Under the pieces are notes generated by a model. That model saw only the letters and a list, made by a program, of their open reading frames with translations, made no database searches and was not told the origin of the DNA. The translations under genes and the position numbers were made by a program. From Shimia sp022448905 (lineage in GTDB: Bacteria > Pseudomonadota > Alphaproteobacteria > Rhodobacterales > Rhodobacteraceae), in contig NZ_CP138953.1 in NCBI RefSeq assembly GCF_047126315.1, positions 4,468,409-4,532,408 on the forward strand: DNA of 64,000 bases, in the 5' to 3' direction. Below are positions 1-8,412 of the stretch, in pieces. How positions within the stretch are numbered: position 1 is the first letter of the stretch; every line of letters starts with the position of its first letter.

Positions 1-37
1 TGCGCTCGAACGCGAGCTGCGCGCGGCCAAACGCTGA
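1..37 (+). CDS. 3' end of an upstream gene (partial)
   Basis: The second reading frame is open from the window edge and gives ALERELRAAKR followed by TGA at 35-37. The Arg/Lys/Ala-rich end is typical of a soluble alphaproteobacterial protein. Too little is present to name it; the gene lies outside the window. Confidence 0.5.
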   Translation, partial: ALERELRAAKR

Positions 38-58
38 TCGCCGCGCCAGTGGCACCTT

Positions 59-94
59 CGGGAGCCTCCGGCAGGGATATTGGGGGAATGAGAA
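59..94 (+). repeat. Roseobacter-type intergenic element (CCTCCGGC...GGGATATT)
   Basis: The stretch GGGAGCCTCCGGCAGGGATATT, followed by a purine-rich run ending AGAAG, resembles a short intergenic motif I remember as frequent after genes in Rhodobacteraceae. A related GGGATATT...AGAAG string occurs on the minus strand near 5632-5660. The assignment rests on memory and the two copies here. Confidence 0.3.
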
Positions 95-99
95 GCCGG

Positions 100-125
100 A
101 AAGGGCCGCGCTAGTTCCGCCCTTT
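100..125. terminator. Candidate bidirectional terminator
   Basis: AAAGGGC (100-106) pairs with GCCCTTT (119-125). The loop holds the stop codon of the minus-strand Sel1 gene. The hairpin sits between that gene and the partial plus-strand gene, so it could end both transcripts. The U tract is short. Confidence 0.35.
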
Positions 126-1865
126 GAGTTGCAGCTGACTCCACTTCAGTTGTTTTGGGGCAACGTCGCCGGGGGCCCATTCAATCAGTGAGCCATAATA
201 GTCCCCGGGCTGTTTCTCCGGATGTTTGTCGCTCCAATGCACACAGTTGAACTGTATGCTGCAGCTGCGCCAATTGGCCTTGGAATTGCCGTCGCGATAT
301 CCATAGACACGGGTACGCGCCACGGAGCCACCGGTGCATTCGAAGTAGCGATGCCCCATGCCCCAATAGTTCCATTTGGATTTCAGGCGCATCACAATCC
401 CGCGCCCGTCCTCCTGCTGCCAACTGCCCGCCATCACCTCATAAATGTCAAACACGCCATCGCGCGCCGTGTGTTGCAGTTCCTTCACGGCGCCGTTTTT
501 GTAAAACACCAGATTTCCATTGCTGCTTGCGTGCAACCCGCTCTGCCACAAGGTGGTCGCCGTCCGCAAATACTCCGAGGCCGCCGGTTTCAACTGCCCT
601 CCCATGGGGTTTAACCAACTGTCCTGCTGGCGTTGGGTCAGCTCTTTGTAGAACCCCGGACTGAAGTCCGCCCGATCCTCCGCCGCACAGAAGATATCTC
701 CGTCTTTCGTATCCTCATGATAGTAGGACGTGCCGCCAGTATAGCTCGGCTCCGCCACTGCCGCCTGCGCTGTTGGTGCGGACTGTGGCATAGAAGTTTG
801 GGGGGCTGGTGTCGCTGGCACCGATGAGGGCCGCGACAAAGCCGCCTCTCGCTCCAACGCCTCAATCGCCTTGCGGGAGCCTTTCAGACCCATCGTCATG
901 GTTTTGAACTGATCCTGCGCGTAGCTGGCCTGGGTCTGATAGCGGAATTTCACCGTATTGCCGGACTTAAACGCCTCCAGCATTGGCGCTTGATTGCGCG
1001 CGGTAATCGGAATCCGCACCTGCGCGCTGTCGCCATAGTCCGTCAGACAACTCTGCCCGCCACAGCCATTCATATCGAGTTCGGTCTGTCGCCCACCGGC
1101 ATGTTCCACCGACGCCCCCATAAGATGGATCATCGGATCGTCTGACACCCGGTAAAACCCGTAGTAATATTCCTGAAACTCTCGATCGTAACCAACCAGA
1201 ACAGTGGCCACGAGGGCGCTGTTCTGCACCAGGTTCCAACCCGCCTCACCATCGCGATAGACCCAGCCGTCCGAGATCTTCACCAATTGCGGCGCAGGCG
1301 CGGCGGCATTGAGCGCATCCCCCAGCCGGTCGAGCATGTCCTGATCCGCCTCAAGGAACTGCGCCTCCTCCCAAAGCTGATCCGCCCGCGCGATATTGCG
1401 CTCCACATGCACACCTTCGGCAAAGTAAATGCCCAACTGCGCCGCCGCCTCGCCATAGCCCGCGCGCATCGCGGCCTCAAAATAATCAATCGCCAGATCA
1501 ACGTTTTTGGCGATGCCCTGCCCCTGCATCAGCTTCACGCCTATGTTGTTCTGCGCCACCGGATAGCCTGCATCCGCCGCCTGCTTTTGCAGGTCTGCCA
1601 CCGCTTCGATGTCATCGGCAAAAAACTGACACCGCTCCGTGGCAAACACCCAGGCCAGATCATTTTGCGCCACCGGGTGTTCTTCCATAATGGCCGCCTG
1701 CATCAACTCCCGAAACGCCCGCCCGTTGCCGTCACAGGCCTCATCCGACAGCTGGTTGAATTTCTCCCGCGCAGGCTGCCAGAACGCCCCCGCATCCTCC
1801 GCAAGCGCCATCCCCGCGCCGCTCATACAGCCTGCAAGACAAGCCGCAACTACCGCATATTTCAT
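111..1865 (-). CDS. Secreted Sel1-repeat protein
   Basis: Predicted exported protein of 584 residues. The ATG at 1865 is chosen over an upstream in-frame ATG (1904) because it follows an AGGGGATG ribosome site and starts a good signal peptide (MKYAVVAACLAGC... ending ALA). Residues about 40-190 are alpha-helical Sel1/TPR-like repeats (repeated A-x-x-G-Y/A pattern), which usually mediate protein-protein contacts. A Pro/Ser/Ala linker near residue 360 separates a C-terminal region of about 210 residues that I do not recognise. Periplasmic localisation is inferred. No pathway is suggested by the neighbours. Confidence 0.75.
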   Translation of the reverse strand: MKYAVVAACLAGCMSGAGMALAEDAGAFWQPAREKFNQLSDEACDGNGRAFRELMQAAIMEEHPVAQNDLAWVFATERCQFFADDIEAVADLQKQAADAGYPVAQNNIGVKLMQGQGIAKNVDLAIDYFEAAMRAGYGEAAAQLGIYFAEGVHVERNIARADQLWEEAQFLEADQDMLDRLGDALNAAAPAPQLVKISDGWVYRDGEAGWNLVQNSALVATVLVGYDREFQEYYYGFYRVSDDPMIHLMGASVEHAGGRQTELDMNGCGGQSCLTDYGDSAQVRIPITARNQAPMLEAFKSGNTVKFRYQTQASYAQDQFKTMTMGLKGSRKAIEALEREAALSRPSSVPATPAPQTSMPQSAPTAQAAVAEPSYTGGTSYYHEDTKDGDIFCAAEDRADFSPGFYKELTQRQQDSWLNPMGGQLKPAASEYLRTATTLWQSGLHASSNGNLVFYKNGAVKELQHTARDGVFDIYEVMAGSWQQEDGRGIVMRLKSKWNYWGMGHRYFECTGGSVARTRVYGYRDGNSKANWRSCSIQFNCVHWSDKHPEKQPGDYYGSLIEWAPGDVAPKQLKWSQLQLKGRN

Positions 1866-1902
1866 GTCATCCCCTTTGCGCAAAACAGTCCAAAAACACC
1901 GC

Positions 1903-1936
1903 AACGCCTGCCCCAGCGTAAGCCGAGACAGGCGTT
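1903..1936 (-). terminator. Candidate terminator after the AHSA1 gene
   Basis: AACGCCTG (1903-1910) pairs with CAGGCGTT (1929-1936), downstream of the minus-strand AHSA1 gene. The loop is long (18 nt) and the T-rich tail is interrupted, so the call is tentative. Confidence 0.35.
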
Positions 1937-1965
1937 TTTGGCAAAGAAAATAGCGTTTTGGCGCG

Positions 1966-2445
1966 TTACAGCAGGGTTTGCAGCAAATCGAAGCCCTTGC
2001 CCCAGCCGCTGTCCATATTGCCCATCATCTGCGCAAAACAGGCAATCTCGTCTTCCGTCGCATCCACTGGCACCTGCTCGAGCTTCACCTGACCACGCCC
2101 GTTCTGCTCGCTGAACGTCACCGTGGTCAAAAGCTTCTGCGGCCAGTTTGGCATCATCGGATTGGGCGCCTGTTCCCAGTTCTCATCGGTGCTGTGATGC
2201 AACCAGACAATCTTGTCGCCCTCAGCCACTTCTTGAAAGTCCATGCGACTATAGTCCGATTTTTCGCCCATGCGCATCTCATTGAGCCACCGCCCGCCGG
2301 GACGCAGGTCAAACTCGTGGATCACCGTCTCCACCCCCGGCCCATACCAGACCGACAGCAGCTTAGGGTCACTAAACGCCTGCCAAATCTGGCCCAACGT
2401 GCCTTCAAACGTGCGCTTGTACATATAGATCGGCAAATCACTCAT
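1966..2445 (-). CDS. AHSA1/SRPBCC-domain protein
   Basis: A 159-residue START-fold (SRPBCC) protein of the Aha1/CalC-like group. The opening RTFEG..GQIWQAFSDPKLLSVWYGP and the DLRPGGRW strand are typical. Members bind hydrophobic ligands in a deep cavity; the ligand is unknown here. The gene overlaps the preceding ArsR regulator by 8 nt, so the two are translationally coupled. ArsR-AHSA1 pairs are widespread in bacteria but mostly uncharacterised. Confidence 0.85.
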   Translation of the reverse strand: MSDLPIYMYKRTFEGTLGQIWQAFSDPKLLSVWYGPGVETVIHEFDLRPGGRWLNEMRMGEKSDYSRMDFQEVAEGDKIVWLHHSTDENWEQAPNPMMPNWPQKLLTTVTFSEQNGRGQVKLEQVPVDATEDEIACFAQMMGNMDSGWGKGFDLLQTLL

Positions 2446-2821
2446 CTTTCAAATCGTCCTTTTCGCTAGATTTTATGGTCTCAAGAAGCGCGTCCAACTG
2501 ATCAAAACTGCCGGACCAGAAACGGCTGAATTGCTCCATCCAATCCACCGCCTCTTTCATCGGCGCCGCCTTCAAATAGGCCGGGCGGCTTTGTCCCACC
2601 TGCCCGCGCTCAATCAGCCCCGAGGCCTCCAACACCTTCAAATGTTTAGACACCGCTGGTTGGCTCATCTCAAACGGTTCCGCCAGGTCGCGCACATTGG
2701 CCTCGCCCTCACACAGCCGCGCCAAAATCGCGCGGCGGGTCGGGTCAGCCAATGCAGCAAAAACCGCGTTCAACTCAGGGCTTTCATAACCAATTAGTTT
2801 CATAACTCGATGGTTATGCAT
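2438..2821 (-). CDS. ArsR-family transcriptional regulator
   Basis: A 127-residue winged-helix repressor. The core ALADPTRRAILARL, then DLAEPFEMSQPAVSKHLKVLE, is the ArsR helix-turn-helix. No cysteine metal-binding motif is seen, so this is probably one of the non-metal ArsR proteins paired with AHSA1 partners. Start at 2821 is supported by GGAAGAG about 7 nt upstream; a second in-frame ATG lies at 2803. Between the two is ATAAC-N6-GTTAT, which could be an autoregulatory site. Confidence 0.85.
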   Translation of the reverse strand: MHNHRVMKLIGYESPELNAVFAALADPTRRAILARLCEGEANVRDLAEPFEMSQPAVSKHLKVLEASGLIERGQVGQSRPAYLKAAPMKEAVDWMEQFSRFWSGSFDQLDALLETIKSSEKDDLKDE

Positions 2822-2927
2822 TGTATCTCTTCCGTCAACATCTTTAAACGCAATCAATTCAACGGCTTTTCCCGTGGAGGTCGTTTTTGACCTAGACCTC
2901 GCCGGCGAATCCCGCCCTTCTGCGCCC

Positions 2928-3890
2928 ATGTCTCAGCCCCGCACAACTCTGCCTCTTGGCCCGCTCTCCGCCCTGATCGCGACCTTCTTTTTCGCCATCA
3001 ACGACGCGGCAATCAAATTCCTCTCCGGCGACTACGCGCTGCACCAAATTGTGCTGACCCGCTCACTGATTGGATTGGCCATTCTGCTGATTGTGATCGT
3101 GCCATTCCAAGGCGGGCTCTCGGCCCTGCGCACCAAACGCCTCGGCATGCACGGCCTGCGCGGCCTCTGTGTGGTTTTTGCCAACACCACCTTCTTTCTC
3201 GGCCTGGCCGTGCTGCCACTGGCCGACGCCATGGCCGTGTTCTTCATCTCGCCTCTACTGATCACACTCTTTGGCGCCGTCTTGCTGGGAGAGATCATCG
3301 GCCCACGCCGCAAGGCCGCCGTCGCCGCGGGTATGATTGGCGTCCTAATCATGATCCGCCCTGGCGCCTCCGACTTCAATCTCGCGCTGTTGCTGCCCTT
3401 GGTCTCCGCCGTCGCCTATGCGCTTCTGCACGTGCTAACCCGCAAAATCGGCACCACCGACAGCGCCGCCACCATGGCCGTATTCATCCAGATCGTCTTT
3501 ATTGTGGTCTCCGCCTGTGTCGGCCTGCTGCTCGGCCATGGGGCCTATGAAAACGCGGGCGGCGAGATGATCAGCTTTCTTTTGCGCGCCTGGCACTGGC
3601 CCGCCACCGCCGATTGGCCCATCCTGTTTCTACTCGGCTGCTCCATCGCCTTTGGCGGCTTCTTCATCTCCCAAGCCTACCGCGTGTCCGAGGCCAGTCT
3701 GATCGCCCCGCTGGAATATGCAGCCATGCCCATGGGCGTGCTGTTTGGCATCGTGATCTTTGGCGAATGGCCTGCGCCCACCACCTGGATCGGCATGACC
3801 CTTATCATTGGCGCTGGTCTGTTTGTGTTCTGGCGCGAAGCCAAAGTGGGCAGCGCGCCGGTGCCGGACCGTCCCCGCGTGCGCCGCTAA
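2928..3890 (+). CDS. EamA/DMT-family transporter
   Basis: A 320-residue inner-membrane protein with about ten hydrophobic helices and two EamA repeats; it begins PLGPLSALIATFFFAINDAAIKFL. Such proteins are usually metabolite or amino-acid exporters; the substrate is not predictable. A GTG at 2874 extends the frame by 18 polar residues, but the ATG at 2928 gives a normal N terminus. It is divergent from the ArsR gene, leaving about 100 nt for promoters. Confidence 0.8.
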   Translation: MSQPRTTLPLGPLSALIATFFFAINDAAIKFLSGDYALHQIVLTRSLIGLAILLIVIVPFQGGLSALRTKRLGMHGLRGLCVVFANTTFFLGLAVLPLADAMAVFFISPLLITLFGAVLLGEIIGPRRKAAVAAGMIGVLIMIRPGASDFNLALLLPLVSAVAYALLHVLTRKIGTTDSAATMAVFIQIVFIVVSACVGLLLGHGAYENAGGEMISFLLRAWHWPATADWPILFLLGCSIAFGGFFISQAYRVSEASLIAPLEYAAMPMGVLFGIVIFGEWPAPTTWIGMTLIIGAGLFVFWREAKVGSAPVPDRPRVRR

Positions 3891-3971
3891 GCCCAGCCCA
3901 ACGCAGTCCCCACTTGCGTCCCAGCTTGCGCCCACTAAGGTCGGCGCAAACCATTCTTTCAGGGGCAAATT

Positions 3972-4595
3972 ATGTCGCAAATTGACGCCGTGATTTTTGA
4001 CATTGGCAATGTGTTGATCCAGTGGCAGCCGGAAAACTTCTACGACCGCACCGTCGGCGAAGCCCGCCGCAAAGCCTTCTTTGCCGACACCAACATCCAT
4101 CACCACCATGAACAGATCGACGCCGGGGCCTCCCTGCCCGGCATGATCGAAAGCCTCGTGCCGCAGTATCCTGAGTATGAGGCCGAGTTGCGCATGTGGA
4201 ACGACAATTGGAACGACCTGGCCGCCCCGGCCATTCCCCATTCCGTGCGCCTGCTCAATGCGCTGGTCGACAAAGGCGTGACCGTCTTCACCCTGACCAA
4301 CTTTGGCCACGACAACTTCCCCCTATCCCAAGCGGTCTATCCGTTTCTCAATCGCTTTGACCGCGAGTATGTCTCCGGCCGCCTGAAACTCATCAAGCCT
4401 GATCCGGCAATCTACGCCCATGTCGAGGAAGACTGCGGCATCGCGCCAAACCGCCTGTTGTTCACCGATGATCGCGCCCACAACATCGCAGCGGCTGCGG
4501 CACGCGGCTGGCAGACCCACCTGTTTGAACACCCACAGGGCTGGGCCGACCGCCTCGTTGCAGAAGGCCTGCTCACCGAGGAGGAAGCCAAATGA
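3972..4595 (+). CDS. HAD-family (subfamily IA) hydrolase
   Basis: A 207-residue haloacid-dehalogenase-like phosphatase. Motif I is FDIGNVLI (nucleophile Asp at residue 10), motif II is TLTNFGHDN, and motif III/IV is KPDPAIY followed by LFTDDRAHN. The GNV variant of motif I matches the YihX-type sugar-phosphate phosphatases, but the substrate is unknown. The stop overlaps the start of the next gene (ATGA), so the two are coupled. Confidence 0.85.
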   Translation: MSQIDAVIFDIGNVLIQWQPENFYDRTVGEARRKAFFADTNIHHHHEQIDAGASLPGMIESLVPQYPEYEAELRMWNDNWNDLAAPAIPHSVRLLNALVDKGVTVFTLTNFGHDNFPLSQAVYPFLNRFDREYVSGRLKLIKPDPAIYAHVEEDCGIAPNRLLFTDDRAHNIAAAAARGWQTHLFEHPQGWADRLVAEGLLTEEEAK

Positions 4596-5509
4596 CCACG
4601 ATCATCTCCTTTGACGAGGGCGAGAAGAATATCAACTGGCTTGGGCTGACCGATGCGCTCGCCGCAGGCCACAGCCTGCCCAAAGCGGAAATCTCCGACA
4701 GCTTCCTCTACCGCGGCAAAGACACGCTGCTGCAGCGCCAAGCCTGGATCGACGGCCTTGGCATCGCGGTGAAATCTGCCACCGTCTTCCCGGACAACCC
4801 GTCTCAGGACGTGCCGATGATCCACGGCGCGGTCACGCTGTTTGACGATGCCCACGGCATCCTGTCCGCGCTGATCGACTTCCACTTGGTCACAAAATGG
4901 AAAACCGCTGGGGATAGCCTCTTGGCCGCCCGCCGCCTTGCCCGCCCGGGCAGCTCCAAAATCCTGATCGTCGGCGCAGGCACCGTGGGCCGCAATCTGC
5001 ACGCCGCCTACTCCGCCGTCTTCCCTGACGCAGAATTCACGGTCTGGAACCGCACGCAGGCCAACGCCGAAAAAATGGCCGCCGAAATCGACGGCCTTAA
5101 GGTCGCGACCAATCTCGAACAGGCTTTCGGCGAGGCTGACATCGTGACCTCCGCCACCATGTCCACCGAACCCACCCTGCGCGGCGATTGGCTGCAACCG
5201 GGCCAGCACATCGACCTGATCGGTGCCTACCGCCCCGACATGCGCGAAATCGACAACACCGCCCTCAACCGCGCCAGCCTCTTTGTCGACAGCTACGACA
5301 CCACGCTGGATCACATTGGCGAGTTGAAAATCCCGCTCGCCGAAGGCGTGATCACCCGCGAAGACGTGCTGGCGGATTACTACAGCCTCGACAAGTTCAC
5401 CCGCACCTCGGACGATCAAATCACCCTGTTCAAAAACGGCGGCGGCGCGCACCTCGACCTGATGACCAGCCGCTACATTCTCGATCAGTGGCAAGCGGCA
5501 CAGTCCTAA
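4592..5509 (+). CDS. Ornithine cyclodeaminase / mu-crystallin family protein
   Basis: A 305-residue NAD(P)-dependent enzyme. The Rossmann motif ILIVGAGTVGRNLH is at about residues 128-141. Upstream is the family's substrate region (HLVTKWKTAGDSLLAARRLA), and a conserved acidic DLIGAYRPDMREID follows. Family members act as ornithine cyclodeaminases, ketimine reductases or alanine dehydrogenases, so the exact reaction is open. It overlaps the HAD gene by 4 nt and ends at a hairpin terminator. Confidence 0.85.
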   Translation: MTTIISFDEGEKNINWLGLTDALAAGHSLPKAEISDSFLYRGKDTLLQRQAWIDGLGIAVKSATVFPDNPSQDVPMIHGAVTLFDDAHGILSALIDFHLVTKWKTAGDSLLAARRLARPGSSKILIVGAGTVGRNLHAAYSAVFPDAEFTVWNRTQANAEKMAAEIDGLKVATNLEQAFGEADIVTSATMSTEPTLRGDWLQPGQHIDLIGAYRPDMREIDNTALNRASLFVDSYDTTLDHIGELKIPLAEGVITREDVLADYYSLDKFTRTSDDQITLFKNGGGAHLDLMTSRYILDQWQAAQS

Positions 5510-5524
5510 GCTCTTCTTAAAGCA

Positions 5525-5554
5525 AAGGCCGCTGCGATAACCCGCAACGGCCTT
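5525..5554 (+). terminator. Terminator after the ocd-like gene
   Basis: AAGGCCG (5525-5531) pairs with CGGCCTT (5548-5554), extended by CTGCG/CGCAA, 15 nt after the stop codon. The U-tract is poor. Confidence 0.5.
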
Positions 5555-5566
5555 GAAATTTCCCTG

Positions 5567-5606
5567 CCTCTGCAAAACAGTCACGATACCGACGCAGTAC
5601 CGACGT
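5567..5606 (-). repeat. Copy A of a 40-nt intergenic repeat
   Basis: Read on the minus strand from ACGTCGGTA to GCAGAGG, this element is 35/40 identical to copy B (16022-16061) and 32/40 to copy C (46962-47001). It contains GTCGGTACTGC and GTCGGTATCGT in tandem with an 11-nt period. It lies downstream of the MFS gene, in the same direction. Confidence 0.7.
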
Positions 5607-5631
5607 AGGTTTCGGTTGGTTAACGCAAGCG

Positions 5632-5683
5632 CTTCTTCTTGCTCAAAATATCCCGGGGGTGTGGGGGCTGGCCCCCACTTGCC
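5632..5683 (-). repeat. GC-rich hairpin element downstream of MFS gene
   Basis: GTGGGGGC (5661-5668) pairs perfectly with GCCCCCAC (5671-5678). On the minus strand it is followed by CCCGGGATATTTT and a purine-rich tail ending AGAAG. The position, 7 nt after the MFS stop, suggests a transcript-end element. It resembles the motif at 59-94. Confidence 0.5.
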
Positions 5684-5684
5684 C

Positions 5685-6926
5685 CTATGCGGCGACAGCC
5701 TCTGGCGTCCGATTTTCGCGGATCGGCAGGTGTACAATTGCACTGAACGCGCCCACGCCAACACCAACCCACCACACCAGTGTGTAGTCACCATACAGGT
5801 CGTACATCCGACCACCCAGCCACACGCCGAGGAAGCTGCCAAGCTGGTGGGAGAAGAACACAATCCCGTAAAGCGTGCCCATGTAGCGCAGCCCATAGAG
5901 ATGCGCGACCAGACCGGAGGTCAGCGGCACGGTTGCCAGCCACAGCGAGCCCATCACCACAGAGAACACAATCACGCTCATCGGCGTAATCGGCATCAGA
6001 ATAAAGACCGCTGCGGCTAATGTGCGCCCGGTGTAAATCCCTGCCAACAGGTTCTTTTTCGGGAAGTGCTTGCCCGCCCAACCGGCCAGCAAGGTGCCGC
6101 CAATATTGGCCAGACCAATCAGCGAAATCGCCACTGCGCCCAGCGTAGACGTCGAAGTGATCCCCATATTTGCCAGCGTTGAGCCCGGCGCAATCGGCCC
6201 ACACATCTCGGTGATCATCGCCGGGAAATGCGCGGTGACAAAGGCCAGTTGATAGCCACAGCTGAAGAAGCCCAGGAAGATCAACGTGTAAGACGGATCT
6301 TTAAAGGCCCGCTTCAGGATTTCGCCCATGCTCTCCTGCAGCTCTTCTTTGCTCGCCGCCGCTGGCGCCCGCATCGCGGGCAAAAGCAGCAGGACCGCCA
6401 AAATCGCAATCGCAAACACCACAAAAGTCTGCTGCCAGCTCATGAACGACAACATCCATTCCGCCATCGGCGCCCCAAACACCTGACCGGCTGATCCCGC
6501 CGCCGTGGCAATGGCCAAAGACATCGAGCGGTTCTCATCCGAACTCGCCCGGCCGACCACCGCAAGGATCACACCAAAGCCGGTGCCTGCGACACCAAAT
6601 CCCACAAGGATTTCAAGCATCTGATGCGCTTCCGGCGTCACTGCGAAGGACGACAGCACCAGCCCCGCCGCATAGGTCAACGCACCCAGAATGATCGCTT
6701 TCCGGTCGCCAATCTTCTCGGCAATGGCCCCAAAAATCGGCTGCCCAATGCCCCAGGCCAGGTTCTGAATCGCAATCGCCAGCGAAAACTCACTGCGCAG
6801 CCAGCCAAACTCTTCGGCAATCGGGATCTGAAACACCCCAAAGCTCGCCCGAATGGCAAAGCTCACAAGGATGATGATACAGCCCACCATCAAAACCGGG
6901 GACATCAACGGGGTCTTGGCACTCAT
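5685..6926 (-). CDS. MFS transporter
   Basis: A 413-residue major facilitator protein with about 12 hydrophobic helices. The loop after helix 2 is AEKIGDRKAII, the family's G-D-R-K signature. Two adjacent ATGs exist (6929 and 6926); AGGAG is 4 and 7 nt away, so the second is preferred. It resembles the oxalate/formate-antiporter-like or monocarboxylate group, but the substrate is unknown. A perfect 10-bp dyad stands about 30-70 nt upstream and may be its operator. Confidence 0.85.
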   Translation of the reverse strand: MSAKTPLMSPVLMVGCIIILVSFAIRASFGVFQIPIAEEFGWLRSEFSLAIAIQNLAWGIGQPIFGAIAEKIGDRKAIILGALTYAAGLVLSSFAVTPEAHQMLEILVGFGVAGTGFGVILAVVGRASSDENRSMSLAIATAAGSAGQVFGAPMAEWMLSFMSWQQTFVVFAIAILAVLLLLPAMRAPAAASKEELQESMGEILKRAFKDPSYTLIFLGFFSCGYQLAFVTAHFPAMITEMCGPIAPGSTLANMGITSTSTLGAVAISLIGLANIGGTLLAGWAGKHFPKKNLLAGIYTGRTLAAAVFILMPITPMSVIVFSVVMGSLWLATVPLTSGLVAHLYGLRYMGTLYGIVFFSHQLGSFLGVWLGGRMYDLYGDYTLVWWVGVGVGAFSAIVHLPIRENRTPEAVAA

Positions 6927-6956
6927 CATCTTGCTCCTGTTTGCGCAGGCGGATTC

Positions 6957-6997
6957 TGAACAAATGAAGCACCTAAGGTCAATTCAGCATTTGTTCA
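6957..6997. promoter_or_regulatory. Perfect 10-bp inverted repeat upstream of MFS gene
   Basis: TGAACAAATG (6957-6966) and CATTTGTTCA (6988-6997) are exact reverse complements separated by 21 nt. They lie between the MFS start (6926) and zapE (7072). Operator or 5'-leader hairpin; no regulator gene is adjacent. Confidence 0.5.
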
Positions 6998-7071
6998 CCC
7001 CCTCATAACAGTCTGTCATAGGGTCCGGCGTGGCCCTTTTCCTCACCGCTTCAATTGGCTAAGGGGTTTGT

Positions 7072-8136
7072 ATGGATAGCTTGCCCGAGATTTACGCCGC
7101 CCGCGTGGCTGACGGAACCCTACACGCCGACGACGCCCAGGTCGCGGTGCTGCCGGAATTTGAACGCATCCGCAGTGATCTGGCCAAGCCTATGAAGAAA
7201 AGCTGGTTCCGCAAATCCACCCCAGAGCCGGTGCAGGGCCTCTATCTTTGGGGGGGTGTTGGACGCGGCAAATCCATGCTGATGGACTTGTTTGTCGACA
7301 GCCTTAACGTGCCCGTGCGCCGTGTACACTTTCACGCCTTTATGCAGGAAATCCACGAAGCCATGCACAAGGCTCGTTCCGAAGGTGTTGAGGACACAGT
7401 GCAACCCGTTGCCAAAGCTGTGGCGGCCAGCGTGCGCGTGCTGGCCTTTGATGAAATGCAGATCACCGACATCACCGACGCGATGATTGTCGGGCGCCTG
7501 TTTGAGCAACTGTTTGAGGCGGGTGTGGTGATTGTCACCACCTCCAACCGCATCCCGGATGATCTCTATAAAAACGGCCTCAACCGCCAGCTTTTTCTGC
7601 CTTTTATCGCCCTGATCAAAGAGCAGATGCGGGTCTGGGAAATGGTCAGCCCCACCGACTACCGCCAAAACCGCCTCGCCGGAAATCAGGTCTACTTTGT
7701 GCAGGCCGGGTCTGAGGCCCGCGCGCAAATCCGCGCCATTTGGGACGATCTCACCGGCGGTGCCGCCGAGCCGCTGGTGCTCACCGTAAAGGGCCGCGAA
7801 GTCACCCTGCCCGCCTACCGCAACGGCATTGGCCGCGCGAGCTTCTTTGATCTCTGCGGCAAGATGCTTGGCCCCGGCGACTATCTTGCGGTGGCCAATG
7901 CGGTGAAAGTGCTGATCCTTGAGGACATCCCCACGCTCAGCCGCAACAATTTCAACGAAGCCAAACGTTTCGTGACTCTGATTGACGCGATCTATGAAGC
8001 CAAGGTCCGCTTGATCTGCTCCGCCGCCGCCGAGCCGGAAATGCTCTACCTTGAGGGCGAGGGCATCTTTGAGTTTGAACGCACCGCCTCCCGCCTGCGT
8101 GAAATGCAGGACGCCGAGTGGGGCAAAGACAGCTAG
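7072..8136 (+). CDS. zapE: Cell division protein ZapE (AFG1-like ATPase)
   Basis: A 354-residue AFG1/ZapE-type P-loop ATPase. Walker A is GGVGRGKSMLMD at about residues 61-72, Walker B is LAFDEMQITD, and a VTTSNRIPDDLY segment follows, as in the family. In E. coli ZapE binds FtsZ in an ATP-dependent way during constriction; in other bacteria and mitochondria homologues help protein turnover. Start: ATG at 7072, with no strong ribosome site. It is followed by a hairpin that also serves the convergent tRNA-Trp. Confidence 0.9.
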   Translation: MDSLPEIYAARVADGTLHADDAQVAVLPEFERIRSDLAKPMKKSWFRKSTPEPVQGLYLWGGVGRGKSMLMDLFVDSLNVPVRRVHFHAFMQEIHEAMHKARSEGVEDTVQPVAKAVAASVRVLAFDEMQITDITDAMIVGRLFEQLFEAGVVIVTTSNRIPDDLYKNGLNRQLFLPFIALIKEQMRVWEMVSPTDYRQNRLAGNQVYFVQAGSEARAQIRAIWDDLTGGAAEPLVLTVKGREVTLPAYRNGIGRASFFDLCGKMLGPGDYLAVANAVKVLILEDIPTLSRNNFNEAKRFVTLIDAIYEAKVRLICSAAAEPEMLYLEGEGIFEFERTASRLREMQDAEWGKDS

Positions 8137-8165
8137 TCCTGCCCTCACACCAAACCACAAAACAA

Positions 8166-8185
8166 AAAGCCCCCGAAGGGGCTTT
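8166..8185 (-). terminator. Intrinsic terminator of tRNA-Trp (bidirectional with zapE)
   Basis: AAAGCCCC (8166-8173), loop CGAA, GGGGCTTT (8178-8185). On the minus strand it continues into TTTTTGTTTTG, a strong T tract 25 nt after the tRNA. On the plus strand the T tract is short. Confidence 0.8.
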
Positions 8186-8210
8186 GAGACGTGTCCAAAT
8201 CTTTGGGAAA

Positions 8211-8286
8211 TGGCAGGGGCACCAGGGCTCGAACCCGGGACCTACGGTTTTGGAGACCGTCGCTCTACCAACTGAGCTATACCCCT
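8211..8286 (-). tRNA. tRNA-Trp (anticodon CCA)
   Basis: A 76-nt cloverleaf. The acceptor arms are AGGGGTA and TGCCCCT, with discriminator G and an encoded CCA. D arm: TAGCTCAGTTGGTAGAGC. Anticodon stem-loop: ACGGT-CTCCAAA-ACCGT. T arm: GTTCGAG loop. In many alphaproteobacteria this tRNA follows tuf and precedes secE-nusG; here zapE lies downstream in convergent orientation and tuf is 2.6 kb upstream. Confidence 0.97.
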
Positions 8287-8412
8287 AACGTGGGGTGTTT
8301 CGTAAGGCACCCTCGCGCCGGTGGCAAGAGGTAAAACGCGCAAAAATCGCAAGACTGGTCAACTTTGAATTGCCCCTGTATGAGAGGTGCGCACTCAAGA
8401 GGTTTTGCCCCC

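Noticed and set aside
4412..5896. 494-codon minus-strand frame across the HAD and ocd-like genes
   Set aside because: Antisense to two clear genes; its N-terminal part reads through repeat copy A, which explains the open frame there.
8051..8275. Open frame across the end of zapE and tRNA-Trp
   Set aside because: It translates the complement of a tRNA gene; a frequent false prediction.
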